Notes: generated by a model from the sequence alone, not told the origin. Counted from the first letter of the stretch, positions 1-10,770 are shown. The stretch: DNA of 40,000 nt from Mesostigma viride (GCA_009746045.1 RPFO01001729.1:1-40000), one strand, 5' to 3'. Numbers and translations: made by a program.

Positions 1-384
1 GGCAACCCCAAGGCGGGCGGCCGTCTCGGGGTGAAGCGGCGGGGGGGGGCGCGAGCCCCACCGGTCAAGAAACATTGTGGGCCAACCAGCGGTCAAGGCT
101 GACCGGCGCCGTGCCGCCCCCGTGTGCATGCTCCACCGGGGTGCGCTGCCGCCGGCCGCCGAGCCGGTCGAGGTGGTACCACATGTCCTTGCCCTGGTTG
201 CGAGCTTGGCAGGCCTTGCATCGGCGATGCACTGGGCCGCCTCCGCATCCTGAGCGTGCTCGTAGGCCTCCACGAGGGCGGCCTTGAGCACCGGTTGCTG
301 CAGCGGGTCCCGGTTACGCTTGAGGCGGTGCCGGGCGGCCAAGACCTTGGGGTCCTGGCGGTAGAGCGGGCATACTATATGCAT
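1..384 (-). CDS. Possible partial coding end, unrecognised
   Basis: On the minus strand one frame is open from an ATG at 384 to the window edge (128 codons). Its first 55 or so codons read like real protein, with a charged helical stretch (AARHRLKRNRDPLQ, then ALVEAYEHAQDAEA). A second minus-strand frame takes over plausibly near position 230: it contains a CxxC pair (CKAC) followed by MWYHLDRLGG and ends at a TGA at 67-65. The second frame looks the more natural continuation, which would imply a one-base frameshift near 225-235 and make this the broken 3' end of a gene or transposon fragment. The GC content is clearly higher than in the following 800 bases. I recognise no family, and chance open frames are common in GC-rich DNA, so this call is weak. 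Confidence 0.28.
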   Translation of the reverse strand, partial: MHIVCPLYRQDPKVLAARHRLKRNRDPLQQPVLKAALVEAYEHAQDAEAAQCIADARPAKLATRARTCGTTSTGSAAGGSAPRWSMHTGAARRRSALTAGWPTMFLDRWGSRPPPPLHPETAARLGVA

Positions 385-397
385 GACATAGGCATAG

Positions 398-449
398 CAT
401 GGCTAAATTCTTAATGCAACATCCATGGCTAAATTCTTAATGCAACATC
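398..449. repeat. Two-copy 26-bp tandem repeat
   Basis: The 26-bp unit beginning CATGGCTAAATTC is present twice head to tail (398-423 and 424-449), followed by a few more matching bases. It lies at the switch from GC-rich to AT-rich sequence. Confidence 0.9.
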
Positions 450-466
450 CATGACGCAGTCACGTG

Positions 467-511
467 TCTATTAATTAATTAATTAATTAATTAATTAATT
501 AATTAATTAAT
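467..511. repeat. (ATTA)n microsatellite
   Basis: About eleven uninterrupted copies of a four-base ATTA/TTAA unit. The tract is self-complementary. Confidence 0.95.
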
Positions 512-1213
512 CCATGGAAGGCCCCGCATCCACTCTCTCTCCCGTCTTTGGACTGCCGGGCGTCCCCAACATCTACTGCTCCAATTTTGGTACTTTTGAA
601 ATTCCATGCCTGGAGCGCAAAGTTTGCAATATATGTGCCGTTTGTAGCTCTAGCTCTATAATAACCTGACCAACCCCGCATTCCTCAAAGTACTTAGCAC
701 TTGTTGCCTATTCTCATTATGCGAATCACATGATTAGGATGTGCTTCATGATTGCTATTGCTCGAGATTCAATTAAGAATGATTGACATCAATAAATGAT
801 GAACCAAATAAACCAAATTAGGCCACTTGACAAGTTCATGATCCATTTAAATTGTACAATTAAGCGATTAATTAATTCATAAATCATACATTACATGGGA
901 TACCCCCGTCGACGAGCTAGTGGTACGTACAATGAAACATTTGAGTTTGTAACATGTCTCCATGGATATATACATGTATGCTGGACCTCGCGCATCTCAG
1001 CCCTCTAAGAAATGTTATTTGAACTCAGGTCTAGATCTAAATATATACATGATCTGGATAATATTATACACTTCCTTAAAAGAGCATGAATCGAGCTTTA
1101 CAATTCAGGACAAGGAACTCGTTTGCAAATCACGGCTGAAAGGCAAGTGCTCACAACGAAGCACGTGCTCTCAAGGCTGTCCACCTCGTCCAACCAAGCC
1201 CGGGCGAGCTGGC
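512..1213. other. Non-coding stretch, nothing recognised
   Basis: Mixed to AT-rich sequence downstream of the minus-strand gene that ends at 1214. It would include that gene's 3' untranslated region. I see no convincing coding frame, RNA gene or repeat. Short open frames here have no recognisable composition, and the one running on the plus strand into 1555 is antisense to the last exon. Confidence 0.5.
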
Positions 1214-4200
1214 CTACTCAACAGGTCTCTTCTTGGCCAAGTTCGTGAGCCGTTTCTCGACGTCTGTCGGAATGGTCAAGATGGCCTGGCGATTGTTAGC
1301 TGGGTTGACAACAATGGTGTGTTCGAACCCCGCGTCCATGCACAGGTAGCAATTGACCAAGTTTGGCTGTTCAGCTTGCGCATCGGCGTCCATTTTGAAC
1401 ATCGTCGCCATACCCGGAAATCTGTCCCAGTAGCGCACCCCCACCACCCATTGTCCCTTACGGAACAACTCCCTATCGACCTTGCCGTTTCTGTCGGCCA
1501 CTCGCCTCACGAAAGTAGCGGCCACCTGATAAGGCTCCTGCAAGACTTCCGCTAGCCAATATGGATGATCTGGATCGTGGGACTCATCACCAGAGTAGGA
1601 CTCGACGGCAAAAATGTCTCGCAGCTTCAGTCTCCTTCCCATCATCGTCCTCTCTGCCTGTAGTCTGTTCAGTCGCGTCCCTGCGTGCCCCCCTTGTCCG
1701 TTTGGGTTCCTTTGCACTGGCTCCCCCAGTTTGTGGAGCTTCATCCGAGCACCTCCCACATTCCAGCCGTCCATGTCGGTCCACTCCTTTCGACAATCCC
1801 ACCACCTTTCCTCGGCGCACGCACCGCCACAATAGCAGGAATACTGGCGCAGCATTAAGCGCGTCACATTCGACTTGTCCATGCGCCACCAGTGCGCCTT
1901 CTTCACTCCTTTGATTTCGCCGCGCCCTGGGCTGTAAGGAAGCACCTGCGCGTCGAAGACAAGATTTGCACAAGGGAAAGTTGAAGTTACGAGACCATCG
2001 AGCTAGTTGTGTTTTATTAAGCACTCCTGATCGCCAGGACTCCAAGAACGCCCTAGAAACGACGGCCGGCGTAACTATTCCCTGAACGAGGACTGTACAC
2101 TTAATTACCTCGGGGAACTCGAAGAAGTTACGCCTGGTCGTTGTGGTCCCGCCCACCGCCCCCGACGCCAGATTCTCCACCAACTGGGCGGCCGTCTGTT
2201 TGTCCTGGTTCTCTTCCCTGATGTGCCACCTCCTCAACATGCACTTCACAGTCCCACCAGCTCCATCCACCTCCCCCTTTCCGTGCTGCTCCCCAAAGTA
2301 ATTCCACTCAAATGACTCCAGGTGCGGATCCTCCGTCAGCAGCCGGGCCACTTCCGCGATCACATTCCTTGACTTGAACTGCATGGAGCAATTGTCCGAC
2401 CACCCAATGAAGCGCTTCACCTCTACCCCTTCTGACCGTAGTGTCGCCAGGATTTTGAGGATAGCAAAACGGAGGGCCCGCCCGTCCCTTTTCATTCCGC
2501 CCTGTCCGATGAAGTGAAACTCCCTTCTCACGACCTTTCCCGACGCTGGATCCAAGTAGCGCACGATCCAGGGCATAAGGACGAATGTGACTGGATGCCA
2601 ATACTGTGCTTGGAGATTGTGATAGGTGTAAGACTGGTAGTTCTCGGCGTAATCTGTGTGGCATACAAGGTCCCCCACCCGCATCCTTGAGAGACATTCC
2701 TTGGAGGCGTCCGCTTGCCACCACGCGTTGAAGCAATGCTGGATGAAGTCCGGCCACTTGTCCACAATTGCCTCCTTTAGCTCCGTTGGTGTGGACTTGA
2801 CGTCGACTTGCGTCAATCGCTGCCCACCAGCCTTTGCGATCTCGTCACAGTCGTCCTGCATATGCGCAGTGTGCACATACAGAAAAGACATCAACTTCGA
2901 CCCACCAATGACCTGTAGAAAGAAAAAAGACAGGACCTCAGGAAAAATTGAAAAAGAAACGCCTTGGGGCGCAACCACTCCACTAAAAATTACCTCTGGC
3001 CCAAGAACCGCACCCGGCGGCACATCCTGCATCTCGTATCTGGTCCATGAAATCAGGTGGTTGGAAGCCTCCTCCCGTTCGCATAACATGAAGTTCCGAA
3101 TTCCACACTTGGGAGCCAGGCAAGTGCCCAACACACAAGCCTTACGCCGGATCGAGCAAACCCCCAACTCCTCGCCCAGGTCATGATCGGGCACCCCTTC
3201 CTCGTCGTCCAGCACCCTCCCATGCATGGGCAGATCCTCAAGTTCGCCCTGAAAAGGCTGAACCTGCGGCCGCGACGACCCCACAGACGACCTCGAACCT
3301 CCCCCCTCCCTCATCCCCTCCACCTCACAAGTAAACTTGTTCACCCACTCTGTCGTGTGAGTGGCTTTGAAAATGGAACATGTGGGCACGGACGACCCCA
3401 CGTCGAGCTGGCTACCATGATCGCACGCGTGGCATTCAGGTCCGCACTCGCATCTGGCATGAAAAGTTGCACGAAATTTGGCCAACCCCCCAACCATGGA
3501 CTGCATGGTAGTGTGGTGCTGGCATGCGCACAAGTTCCGCATTTTCCACCGCCCCTTGACGCATGCGGGCATATGCTTGCAAAAAGTAGTGTATCCCACA
3601 TGAACTGTGCTCTTCTGATTCGTGCGTAGCATTGACATCCCTGCCTCCGTCTCCAAAATCACCTGATTTCCCCCCCTCACACCCTCCTCTCCCTCCCCCC
3701 CCCCCCCTCCCTACTGTCCATCCGCCGCGGTGGCTTCAACTCCGGATGGCGGGAAATGAACACTTCGTAAATCTTCGACTTGGAGACAGTATAGTAGCGC
3801 GCACCCTCCGAAAACGCTAGTGTATGTTTGTAATCCTTTCTGGTCCATTCACAATGAACATCCTTCATGTTCGGAGACGCCCGCGTCAAGTTATCATCCC
3901 TCCAGCACGCTTGTATCAGGGCAATGACTTCCGTCGGAAGCTCGTCTTTCCTCCTCCTCCTCTCTGGCGCACTCATCAAAAGGTCGTCCTCCCCTTCTTC
4001 CATTCCATCCCTGTGACCCCGAACAGTTGCGACAAAGCGCCTGTCAATCCCGAACGCGCGCTCCACAATCCTGTCCGGGACGCCCTCCATTGCCTTCGTA
4101 ACAAGTCCACACAAGGCCCACCTAAGCCCACGATCCTTCTCAGATGTTCCCAAGTCGCCAAAAGCCTTCTTGATGTTATCCCGAAGAGATTCCGCCCAAT

Positions 4201-4492
4201 TTTCAGGAAGCCCGCCGTCACAGTTCTTCCTCTTCTTAATGCCGTTGCTCTCCGCCACCATGGCATTTAGTCTTGAAGCTGCGCAAGACAGAACCTCCGC
4301 GCTCATCTCTGGCGTCCTGTGGTTGTTTGCTTTCACGCGTTCCGCCATGATAGGAAAGATGTCATTGGCAATTTTGTACCCCTTGTTCTCGATGTACTTG
4401 TCGCTCCAGAGACCGCGAAGTGCAGGCTCCCGGTCGTCATTGGACAAGGGACGCGAACCGTCGGAAACGGCCCCCCGCCCCGATCGCGCCAT
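1214..4492 (-). CDS. DDE-like transposase-family protein, four exons
   Basis: Exons on the minus strand are 4492-3715, 3640-2994, 2912-2109 and 1945-1214. Removing three GT-AG introns gives one frame of 986 codons plus stop, and all junction phases agree. The N-terminal third is helical and charged. Residues 280-334 hold a dense Cys/His cluster (eight Cys, including CECGPEC), a likely zinc-binding module. Residues 562-691 carry three conserved-looking blocks: TDYAENY (D562), WSDNCSMQFK (D648) and HGKGEVDGAGG (E689, D691). Their spacing and form suggest an RNase-H-fold catalytic triad of a domesticated or active DNA transposase. Similar block order occurs in unclassified transposase-like proteins of animals and algae, from memory only. 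The last exon has YWLAEVLQ...KGQWVVGVRYW, resembling a small beta-barrel reader or chromatin-binding fold. The ATG at 4492 was chosen because it opens a charged, protein-like N-terminus; an in-frame ATG at 4627 would add 45 residues. No terminal inverted repeats were found around it. Confidence 0.72.
1946..2108 (-). other. Intron 3 of the DDE-like gene
   Basis: A 163-nt phase-0 intron, donor GTAATTAAG and acceptor GACGCGCAG. It must be removed to join exon 3 (ending FFEFPE) to exon 4 (starting VLPYSPGRGE). It is about twice as long as the other two introns and contains an exact 19-nt copy (2058-2076) of the motif that recurs in the 230-bp satellite upstream of the gene. Confidence 0.75.
2058..2076 (+). 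repeat. Intronic copy of the GGCCGGCG satellite motif
   Basis: The sequence aacgacggccggcgtaact is identical to copies at 4716-4734 and 4946-4964 in the satellite beyond the 5' end of the gene, and nearly so at 5174-5192. Confidence 0.95.
2913..2993 (-). other. Intron 2 of the DDE-like gene
   Basis: An 81-nt phase-0 intron with donor GTAATTTTTAG and a clear polypyrimidine tract before TTTCTACAG. Its length is a multiple of three and it has no stop codon. Retention would therefore add 27 hydrophobic residues without shifting the frame, and the unspliced frame reads straight through it. Confidence 0.8.
3641..3714 (-). other. Intron 1 of the DDE-like gene
   Basis: A 74-nt GT-AG intron, donor GTAGGGAGG and acceptor GGAGGCAG, in phase 1. 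It contains a long G-rich run (C-rich on the plus strand). Splicing joins two otherwise different open frames. Other acceptors nearby, such as the AG at about 3662, give the wrong frame, so this pair is preferred. An indel in the homopolymer is an alternative explanation for the frame change. Confidence 0.6.
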
Positions 4493-4606
4493 CAGACTTT
4501 GGTCAGACGGCAGCTGATTTTTTTCGCCTCTTAATCCCGCGGCACCGAAAGCCCTGAGGATGAGTAATGATAAATAATCACCATTAAAGACACGACGAAA
4601 ACGATG

Positions 4607-5290
4607 GGCATCAAACAAGAACGACAAGCGTCATTAATAACGCCGGCCGGCGCAACTGGATACATGTAAACCATACAAAAGTGATTTTATGAAACACATA
4701 CAGTTTGTCATTAATAACGACGGCCGGCGTAACTCGGGCGCAATTAAAAACCATTAAGAAGCAACTCAGGATATGCAGGCAGAAATCCTTCAGGTGTAAA
4801 AAAGATGTACAAACACACTTTTGGTAATGGGGCCTGATTGCGCAACTGCAAGATACCATTGGAAACGCCGGCCGGCGCAACTGGATGCATGTACATAAAC
4901 CATACAAAAGTGATTTGCACAAAACCCCTACAATTTGTCATGAGTAACGACGGCCGGCGTAACTCGGTTGCATTTGAAAACCACAAAGAAGCAACTCAGG
5001 TAGTGAAGGCGGAAATCCCAGAGGTGATAAAATGTTTACCAACACAAAATGTTGATAAGCGTGCAAGCTTTTGCAAGTGCGCGCAAGATACCATTGGAAA
5101 CGCCGGCCGGCGCAACTGGAACACCAAAACAAAAAACTTGATTTGCACGAAACCCATTCAGTTCGTCATGGATAACGACGGCCGGCGCAACTTCATGGCA
5201 CTCACCACTTTCACCAAATGCCATGTCGCCATTATATTGAGGAAAGCGAAGTATGCCCACTTGAAGCTGTGGTCTGCAGAACATTGACAC
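4607..5290. repeat. About 230-bp tandem repeat, three copies
   Basis: Two GC-rich motifs alternate in otherwise AT-rich DNA. The first is aacgccggccggcgcaact at 4639, 4864 and 5099 (spacings 225 and 235). The second is aacgacggccggcgtaact, or a one-base variant, at 4716, 4946 and 5174 (spacings 230 and 228). Flanking sequence is also conserved between units, for example the segments around GATTTGCACAAAACCC and AGATACCATTGGAAACG. The first motif contains the perfect 12-bp palindrome CGCCGGCCGGCG. The array starts within about 120 bp of the upstream gene's presumed start. Short open frames cross it, but they are satellite translations and not called. Confidence 0.88.
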
Positions 5291-5514
5291 AAAATATGCA
5301 TGGTATTTCAAGCAATGAATGCTATGTGTCAGGCATCAATGTCTTTATTGTATCCAAATGTGGTTAGGACGGAGGTTTACATTGGTTGCTATTTTAAGAC
5401 AATGGCGTATAACCAAACATTGCACACACTCAAGAGTGTACTTATGCTGAACTGGAAAGGAACATTAAACCCCAATAAGGTAGATATTTTTCTTTTACAT
5501 TTTAATTTTTTATA

Positions 5515-5655
5515 TACTACTTTATATAATATTATATTATATTATATTATATTATGCTATATTATGTTATATGAAATAACATTAAAATTAACATAAAATT
5601 AAAATTATATATTAATTATAGTATATTATATAATTTATATTATATATTATATTCA
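5515..5655. repeat. AT-rich low-complexity tract
   Basis: Degenerate (TATTA)n / (ATAT)n sequence with almost no G or C, interrupted by short A-rich segments. Confidence 0.9.
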
Positions 5656-6288
5656 CGATGCTCTGTGTATTAATGACATATCAGACACACCTACATCACA
5701 TCGCCTTGATGTTTCCGTTGTATGGGTCCGGTCGGGCGTTGGTAGCTGGTCGACAACAATTCTACATTTCCTAAAAAAAAATGCGACCGTGCCTACATTC
5801 GAAGGCGCGCTGTGGCTGACCTGAACTATCGGTGAACACCTCGGCGTCACTTGACCGGCCTAGGTTGACATTTCGGCAGAGTAACGCTGCTTAAAGGATC
5901 CTTGCGTAGTTCGCGCGATTTGGCTCTTTATATATGTTTTTGGAGACGACGAGCAAGCATCCGATTGGTCAGCCAATTCCTGTCCAGTCCTCGGACAGTG
6001 TCCAATCCGGTGCTTGGGATCCAGAAAACGTGCTCGAGCCTGGCCACTCTGTCGCGGGCGCCGCGCTAGTGGCGTCGCGCCCAAACCTGACCAGGCCATA
6101 GGAAAGGGCGGGGGCGAATGCAAGAATTATTGTTATATCCTGACCTGTCCTGGGGAAGGTCCGGGGCGAATGCAAGAATTAATATACCTGCGTATGCAAC
6201 CAACACGGCCGATCCACATACATAATCCGACTGAGCTGGACGGTACGGACCAAATTTCGGTGCAAATTGAGGCCCAAAAGCTATGTCG
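5656..6288. other. Unassigned spacer before the giant inverted repeat
   Basis: Mixed-composition DNA with several short overlapping minus-strand open frames of unremarkable composition. One 19-20-bp sequence, ggggcgaatgcaagaatta, occurs twice (about 6112-6130 and 6163-6181). No gene is recognised. The inverted-repeat homology begins at its right end. Confidence 0.5.
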
Positions 6289-6409
6289 GCATGGTGCGCG
6301 CACCCCTTGCGGTAGGGGCCATGGCGACTGCCTTTAGACGAAACGTGACAAATCTGGCACGCGGAAAGCAGAAATGCTCGATTGTTGGAGAAAATTAGTT
6401 ACTGATTCT

Positions 6410-6860
6410 AATTTATGGCGGGATGGTTGCGATCTATAATGTCGCGGGCTTTTTTTCTTTGCCATCGGCAGGGGGGGTCCGGCCTGAATTTCTGTCGGGA
6501 TGAATAAAGTATATTGGATGCCTGCCGGGTTGATTGTCGATTGTTGCCAGTTTTGATGGTCGTAAGGAAAGCTAGTTTAATGATGTTTCTAAAGCCGTAA
6601 AAATTCCCGCTGCTATCTTTACCTTTCCCGTCATTTTGCGGTAAGATAACATTAGCCCTGCGCGATGCGTACTGCCCAACCACTCCATGAAAGGGTGGAC
6701 TTTCTTGTGCGCCTGGGCACGAATAAATGCCCGTTATGGTACGTTCTTGTGTTAAACGTCTTAAGCTTGCGTTTTCCTGCTTTCTTACCTCGTTGAGCGT
6801 AAGCTTTTTGCCTTCTTTCCGGCCAGATGCAGCCAGAAAGTTGCGGGTCCTGGCGCTGCA
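6410..6860 (-). other. Left-arm counterpart of the outward open frame
   Basis: Minus-strand frame homologous to 37216-37590. It includes the shared segment NVILPQNDGKGKDSSGNFY and stays open past the right-arm stop because TAA is CAA-like here (PPCRWQRKK). It lacks the ATG used on the right (CTG instead). The coding status is doubtful for the same reason as the right copy. Confidence 0.2.
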
Positions 6861-7280
6861 TCGCTGGATTCCTGGGTGTCTTTTAGCTAGTTAATCGTCT
6901 GTGACGTGGCTGGCTTTCTGCAGCGCGTGGCCCGCAACCTGTCGGGAAGGTGTAATGCTTTTATTTCCATGCTTCTCTGAAATTTCTTTTGCTTTATAGA
7001 CAGTTGTGTTCGAGGAAATTCACGCGGTCTTCCTAAGCAGCGGCATCATTTTCCCCAGACACTGACGAGCTGGCACCTGTCTCCTAAAGAGAGCGGCTCG
7101 TGCTTGTTAGAAAGGAGGCAGTGTGCATTTTGCGGGACACAATGCTTTGGTGGCACATGCGTCAGGTAGGCTGTTCCAATGGTCTCTTCACCTTTCCCAC
7201 TGAGTAAATGTTAGCATTTGTCATGCTAACCAGAGCAGCTAGCCACAGGTTGGCTGGATAAAAAGTCAGCTTATTTTCTC

Positions 7281-7288
7281 TTTATATA
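7281..7288 (-). promoter_or_regulatory. Outward-facing TATA box, left arm
   Basis: TATATAAA on the minus strand, pointing toward the outer end of the arm, identical to the right-arm copy in a region with no divergence between arms. Promoter function is inferred only from sequence. Confidence 0.35.
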
Positions 7289-7504
7289 CTGCGTGTGTGG
7301 TCCTCCACGTGTCCGGCTTGTTGGGCATTTTGGAAGAGGGTTTATAATGTGTTGTTGGGTGGAACAACTTGGTTGTTGGCACAAAATCACACATTATTAG
7401 CCTGAGATAGGCATGACATATGCTGCTCAGGCGTGTCGTCCTACCAGCCTTGTTGTTAAGGGTAGACTCACAAGGCTGGCTGTGCCGATGGAGGGGTGGG
7501 GCGT

Positions 7505-8275
7505 GCTAGCCCCCCCCACACCCACGCATGCATGCTAGCCCACCCCCACACCCACGCATGCATGCTAGCCCCGGCCCCGGCCCCCCCACACCCACGCATG
7601 CATGCTAGCCCCCCCCCACACCCACGCATGCATGCTAGCCCACACTCACACCCACGCATGCATGCTAGCCCACCCCCACACCCACGCATGCATGCTAGCC
7701 CCCCCACACACCCACGCATGCATGCCAGCCCCCCCACACACCCACGCATGCATGACCGCCCCCCCCACACCCACGCATGCATGCTAGCCCACCCCCACAC
7801 CCACGCATGCATGCTAGCCCCCCCACACACCCACGCATGGATGCCAGCCCCCACACACACCCACGCATGCATGACAGCCCCCCCACACACCCACGCATGC
7901 ATGCTAGCCCCCCACACACACCCACGCATGCATGCCAGCCCCCATACACACCCACGCATGCATGCCAGCCCCCCCCACACTTACGCATGCATGCTAGCCC
8001 CCCACACACACCCACGCATGCATGCCAGCCCCCCCCACACCCACGCATGCATGCCAGCCCCCCCCACACTTACGCATGCATGCTAGCCCCCCACACACAC
8101 CCACGCATGCATGCCAGCCCCCCCCACACCCACGCATGCAGGCTAGCCCAACCCCACACCCACGCATGCATGCCAGCCCACCCCCACACCCACACGTGCA
8201 TGCCAGCCCACCCCCACACCCACGCATGCATGCCAGCCCACCCCCACACCCACGCGTGCATGCCAGCCCACCCCT
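7505..8275 (+). repeat. 30-bp minisatellite, left arm (about 26 units)
   Basis: The consensus unit is about 30 bp, built around CCCACGCATGCATGCTAGCC followed by a C-rich/CA-rich half. Variants include a CCGG-rich unit near 7570, a GGATGC unit near 7838 and two TTACGCATGC units near 7981 and 8069. Because the unit length is a multiple of three and lacks stops, long open frames run through it on both strands in several frames. They are artefacts and are not annotated as genes. Confidence 0.95.
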
Positions 8276-8540
8276 AGCTTGAGCGTGCTTGTAAAGTTTT
8301 TGCATGGTTTATTAAAATGAGTGGAATATGTATTTATTGCATTAAATGTTAATTTTATTGATCATGAATGAAAATGGTCAACATTGCCGAAGTGCCCCTA
8401 AATTGCTCAATATTGTGTGCTCAAGAATTCAATGAGGATTGTCATCATGGAAACCCGCACAAATTCACGATTCCGGGCATGCATGTGAAAGTATCAAGAA
8501 CAATTTTCAATTAAGAATGGTATCTCATTGTTCCATGAAT
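8276..8540 (+). other. Arm spacer between the two satellites
   Basis: About 265 bp of AT-rich single-copy-like sequence, an apparently exact inverted match to 35505-35770. No gene is seen. Confidence 0.7.
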
Positions 8541-10770
8541 CAATATGACTCCATGTACGTAGACAAGCCATGATGACCCCATGGGAGCCTGAATCCTCAT
8601 CATTAAATACATAAATGCCACCCATGTACGTAGACGGGCCATGATGACACCAATGGAGCCTGAATCCTCATCATTAATTACATAAATGCCAACCATGTAC
8701 ATACACGGGCAATGATGACACCATGGGAGCCTGAATCCTCATCATTAATTACATAAATGCCAACCATGTACGTAGGCCAGCCATGATGACACTGTGGGAG
8801 CCTGAATCCTCATCATTAATTTCATACATGCCAACAACACGTAGACGGGCCATAATGACACCACGGGAGCCTGAATCCTCATCATTTTTTTCTTGACATC
8901 CATGTACGTAGGCCAGCCATGATGACACCATGGGAGCCTGAATCCTCATCATTTTTTTTCTGAGACATCCATGTACGTAGGCCAGCCATGATGACACCAT
9001 GGGAGCCTGAATCCTCATCATTAATTACTAAGCCATCCATGTACGTAGACGGGCCATGATGACACCATGGGAGCCTGAATCCTCATCATTAATTACATAA
9101 ATGCCATCCATGTACGTAGACAGCCATGATGACACCATGGGAGCCTGAATCCTCATCATTAATTACATAAATGCCATCCATGTACGTAGACGGGCCATGA
9201 TGACACCATGGGAGCCTGAATCCTCATCATTAATTACATAAATGCCAACCATGTACGTAGGCCAGCCATGATGACACCATGGGAGCCTGAATCCTCATCA
9301 TTAATTACATACATGCCAACAATGTAGGTAGACAAGCCATGATGACACCATGGGAGCCTGAATCCTCATCATTTATTTTATGAGACATCCATGTACGTAG
9401 GCCAGCCATGATGACACCATGGGAGCCTGAATCCTCATCATTTCTTTTTCTTTGACATCCATGTACGTAGGCCAGCCATGATGACACCATGGGAGCCTGA
9501 ATCCTCCTCATTAATTACATACATGCCATCCATGTACGTACACGGGCCATGATGACACCATGGGAGCCTGAATCCTCATCATTTACTATTCCTTGACATC
9601 CATGTACATACGTAGGCCAGCCATGGAGACACCATGGGAGCCTGAATCCTCATCATTAATTACATAAATGCCAACCATGTACGTAGACAAGCCATGATGA
9701 CACCATGGGAGCCTGAATCCTCCTCATTAATTACATAAATGCCAACCATGTACGTAGACAAGCCATGATGACACCATGGGAGCCTGAATCCTCATCATTA
9801 ATTACATACATGCCATCCATGTACGTAGACAGGCCATGATGACACCATGGGAGCCTGAATCCTCATCATTTACTATTCCTTGACATCCATGTACGTAGGC
9901 CAGCCATGGAGACACCATGGGAGCCTGAATCCTCCTCATTAATTACATAAATGCCAACCATGTACGTAGACAAGCCATGATGACCCCATGGGAGCCTGAA
10001 TCCTCATCATTAATTACATAAATGCCATCCATGTACGTAGACGGGCCATGATGACACCATGGGAGCCTGAATCCTTATCATTTACTATTCCTTGACATCC
10101 ATGTACGTAGGCCAGCCATGGAGACACCATGGGAGCCTGAATCCTCATCATTAATTACATAAATGCCAACCATGTACGTAGACAAGCCATGATGACACCA
10201 TGGGAGCCTGAATCCTCCTCATTAATTACATAAATGCCAACCATGTACGTAGACAAGCCATGATGACACCATGGGAGCCTGAATCCTCATCATTAATTAC
10301 ATACATGCCATCCATGTACGTAGACAGGCCATGATGACACCATGGGAGCCTGAATCCTCATCATTTACTATTCCTTGACATCCATGTACGTAGGCCAGCC
10401 ATGGAGACACCATGGGAGCCTGAATCCTCCTCATTAATTACATAAATGCCAACCATGTACGTAGACAAGCCATGATGACACCATGGGAGCCTGAATCCTC
10501 ATCATTTACTATTCCTTGACATCCATGTACGTAGGCCAGCCATGATGACACCAATGGAGCCTGAATCCTCCTCGTTAATTACATAAATGCCAACCATGTA
10601 CGTAGACAAGCCATGATGACCCCATGGGAGCCTGAATCCTCATCATTTACCATACCTTGACATCCATGTACGTAGACGGGCCATGATGACACCATGGGAG
10701 CCTGAATCCTCATCATTTACTATTCCTTGACATCCATGTACGTAGGCCAGCCATGATGACACCAATGGAG

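Larger units (their letters stand above)
6289..9015 (+). repeat. Left inverted arm
   Basis: Colinear with the reverse complement of about 35035-37763. The outer 650 bp (to about 6950) differ at many sites, including small indels. From about 6950 to 8540 I find essentially no differences, including the same order of variant minisatellite units. Inside 8541 the first six or so satellite units match in order and type, after which only general satellite similarity remains. Confidence 0.85.

Noticed and set aside
1587-3680. A single 697-codon gene on the minus strand
   Set aside because: That frame includes two introns and ends in low-complexity sequence antisense to the real last exon. The spliced model gives consistent phases and a better C-terminus.
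4838-5287. A 149-codon plus-strand frame across the 230-bp repeat
   Set aside because: It contains internal repeats that follow the DNA satellite, has no recognisable domain, and the antisense strand has equally long frames.
7468-8305. Long open frames of 100-196 codons on both strands of the minisatellite (and the matching ones at 35744-36642)
   Set aside because: The unit length is a multiple of three and lacks stop codons, so every frame stays open. The products are simple His/Pro/Ala or Gly/Cys repeats with no start context or conservation beyond the DNA repeat.
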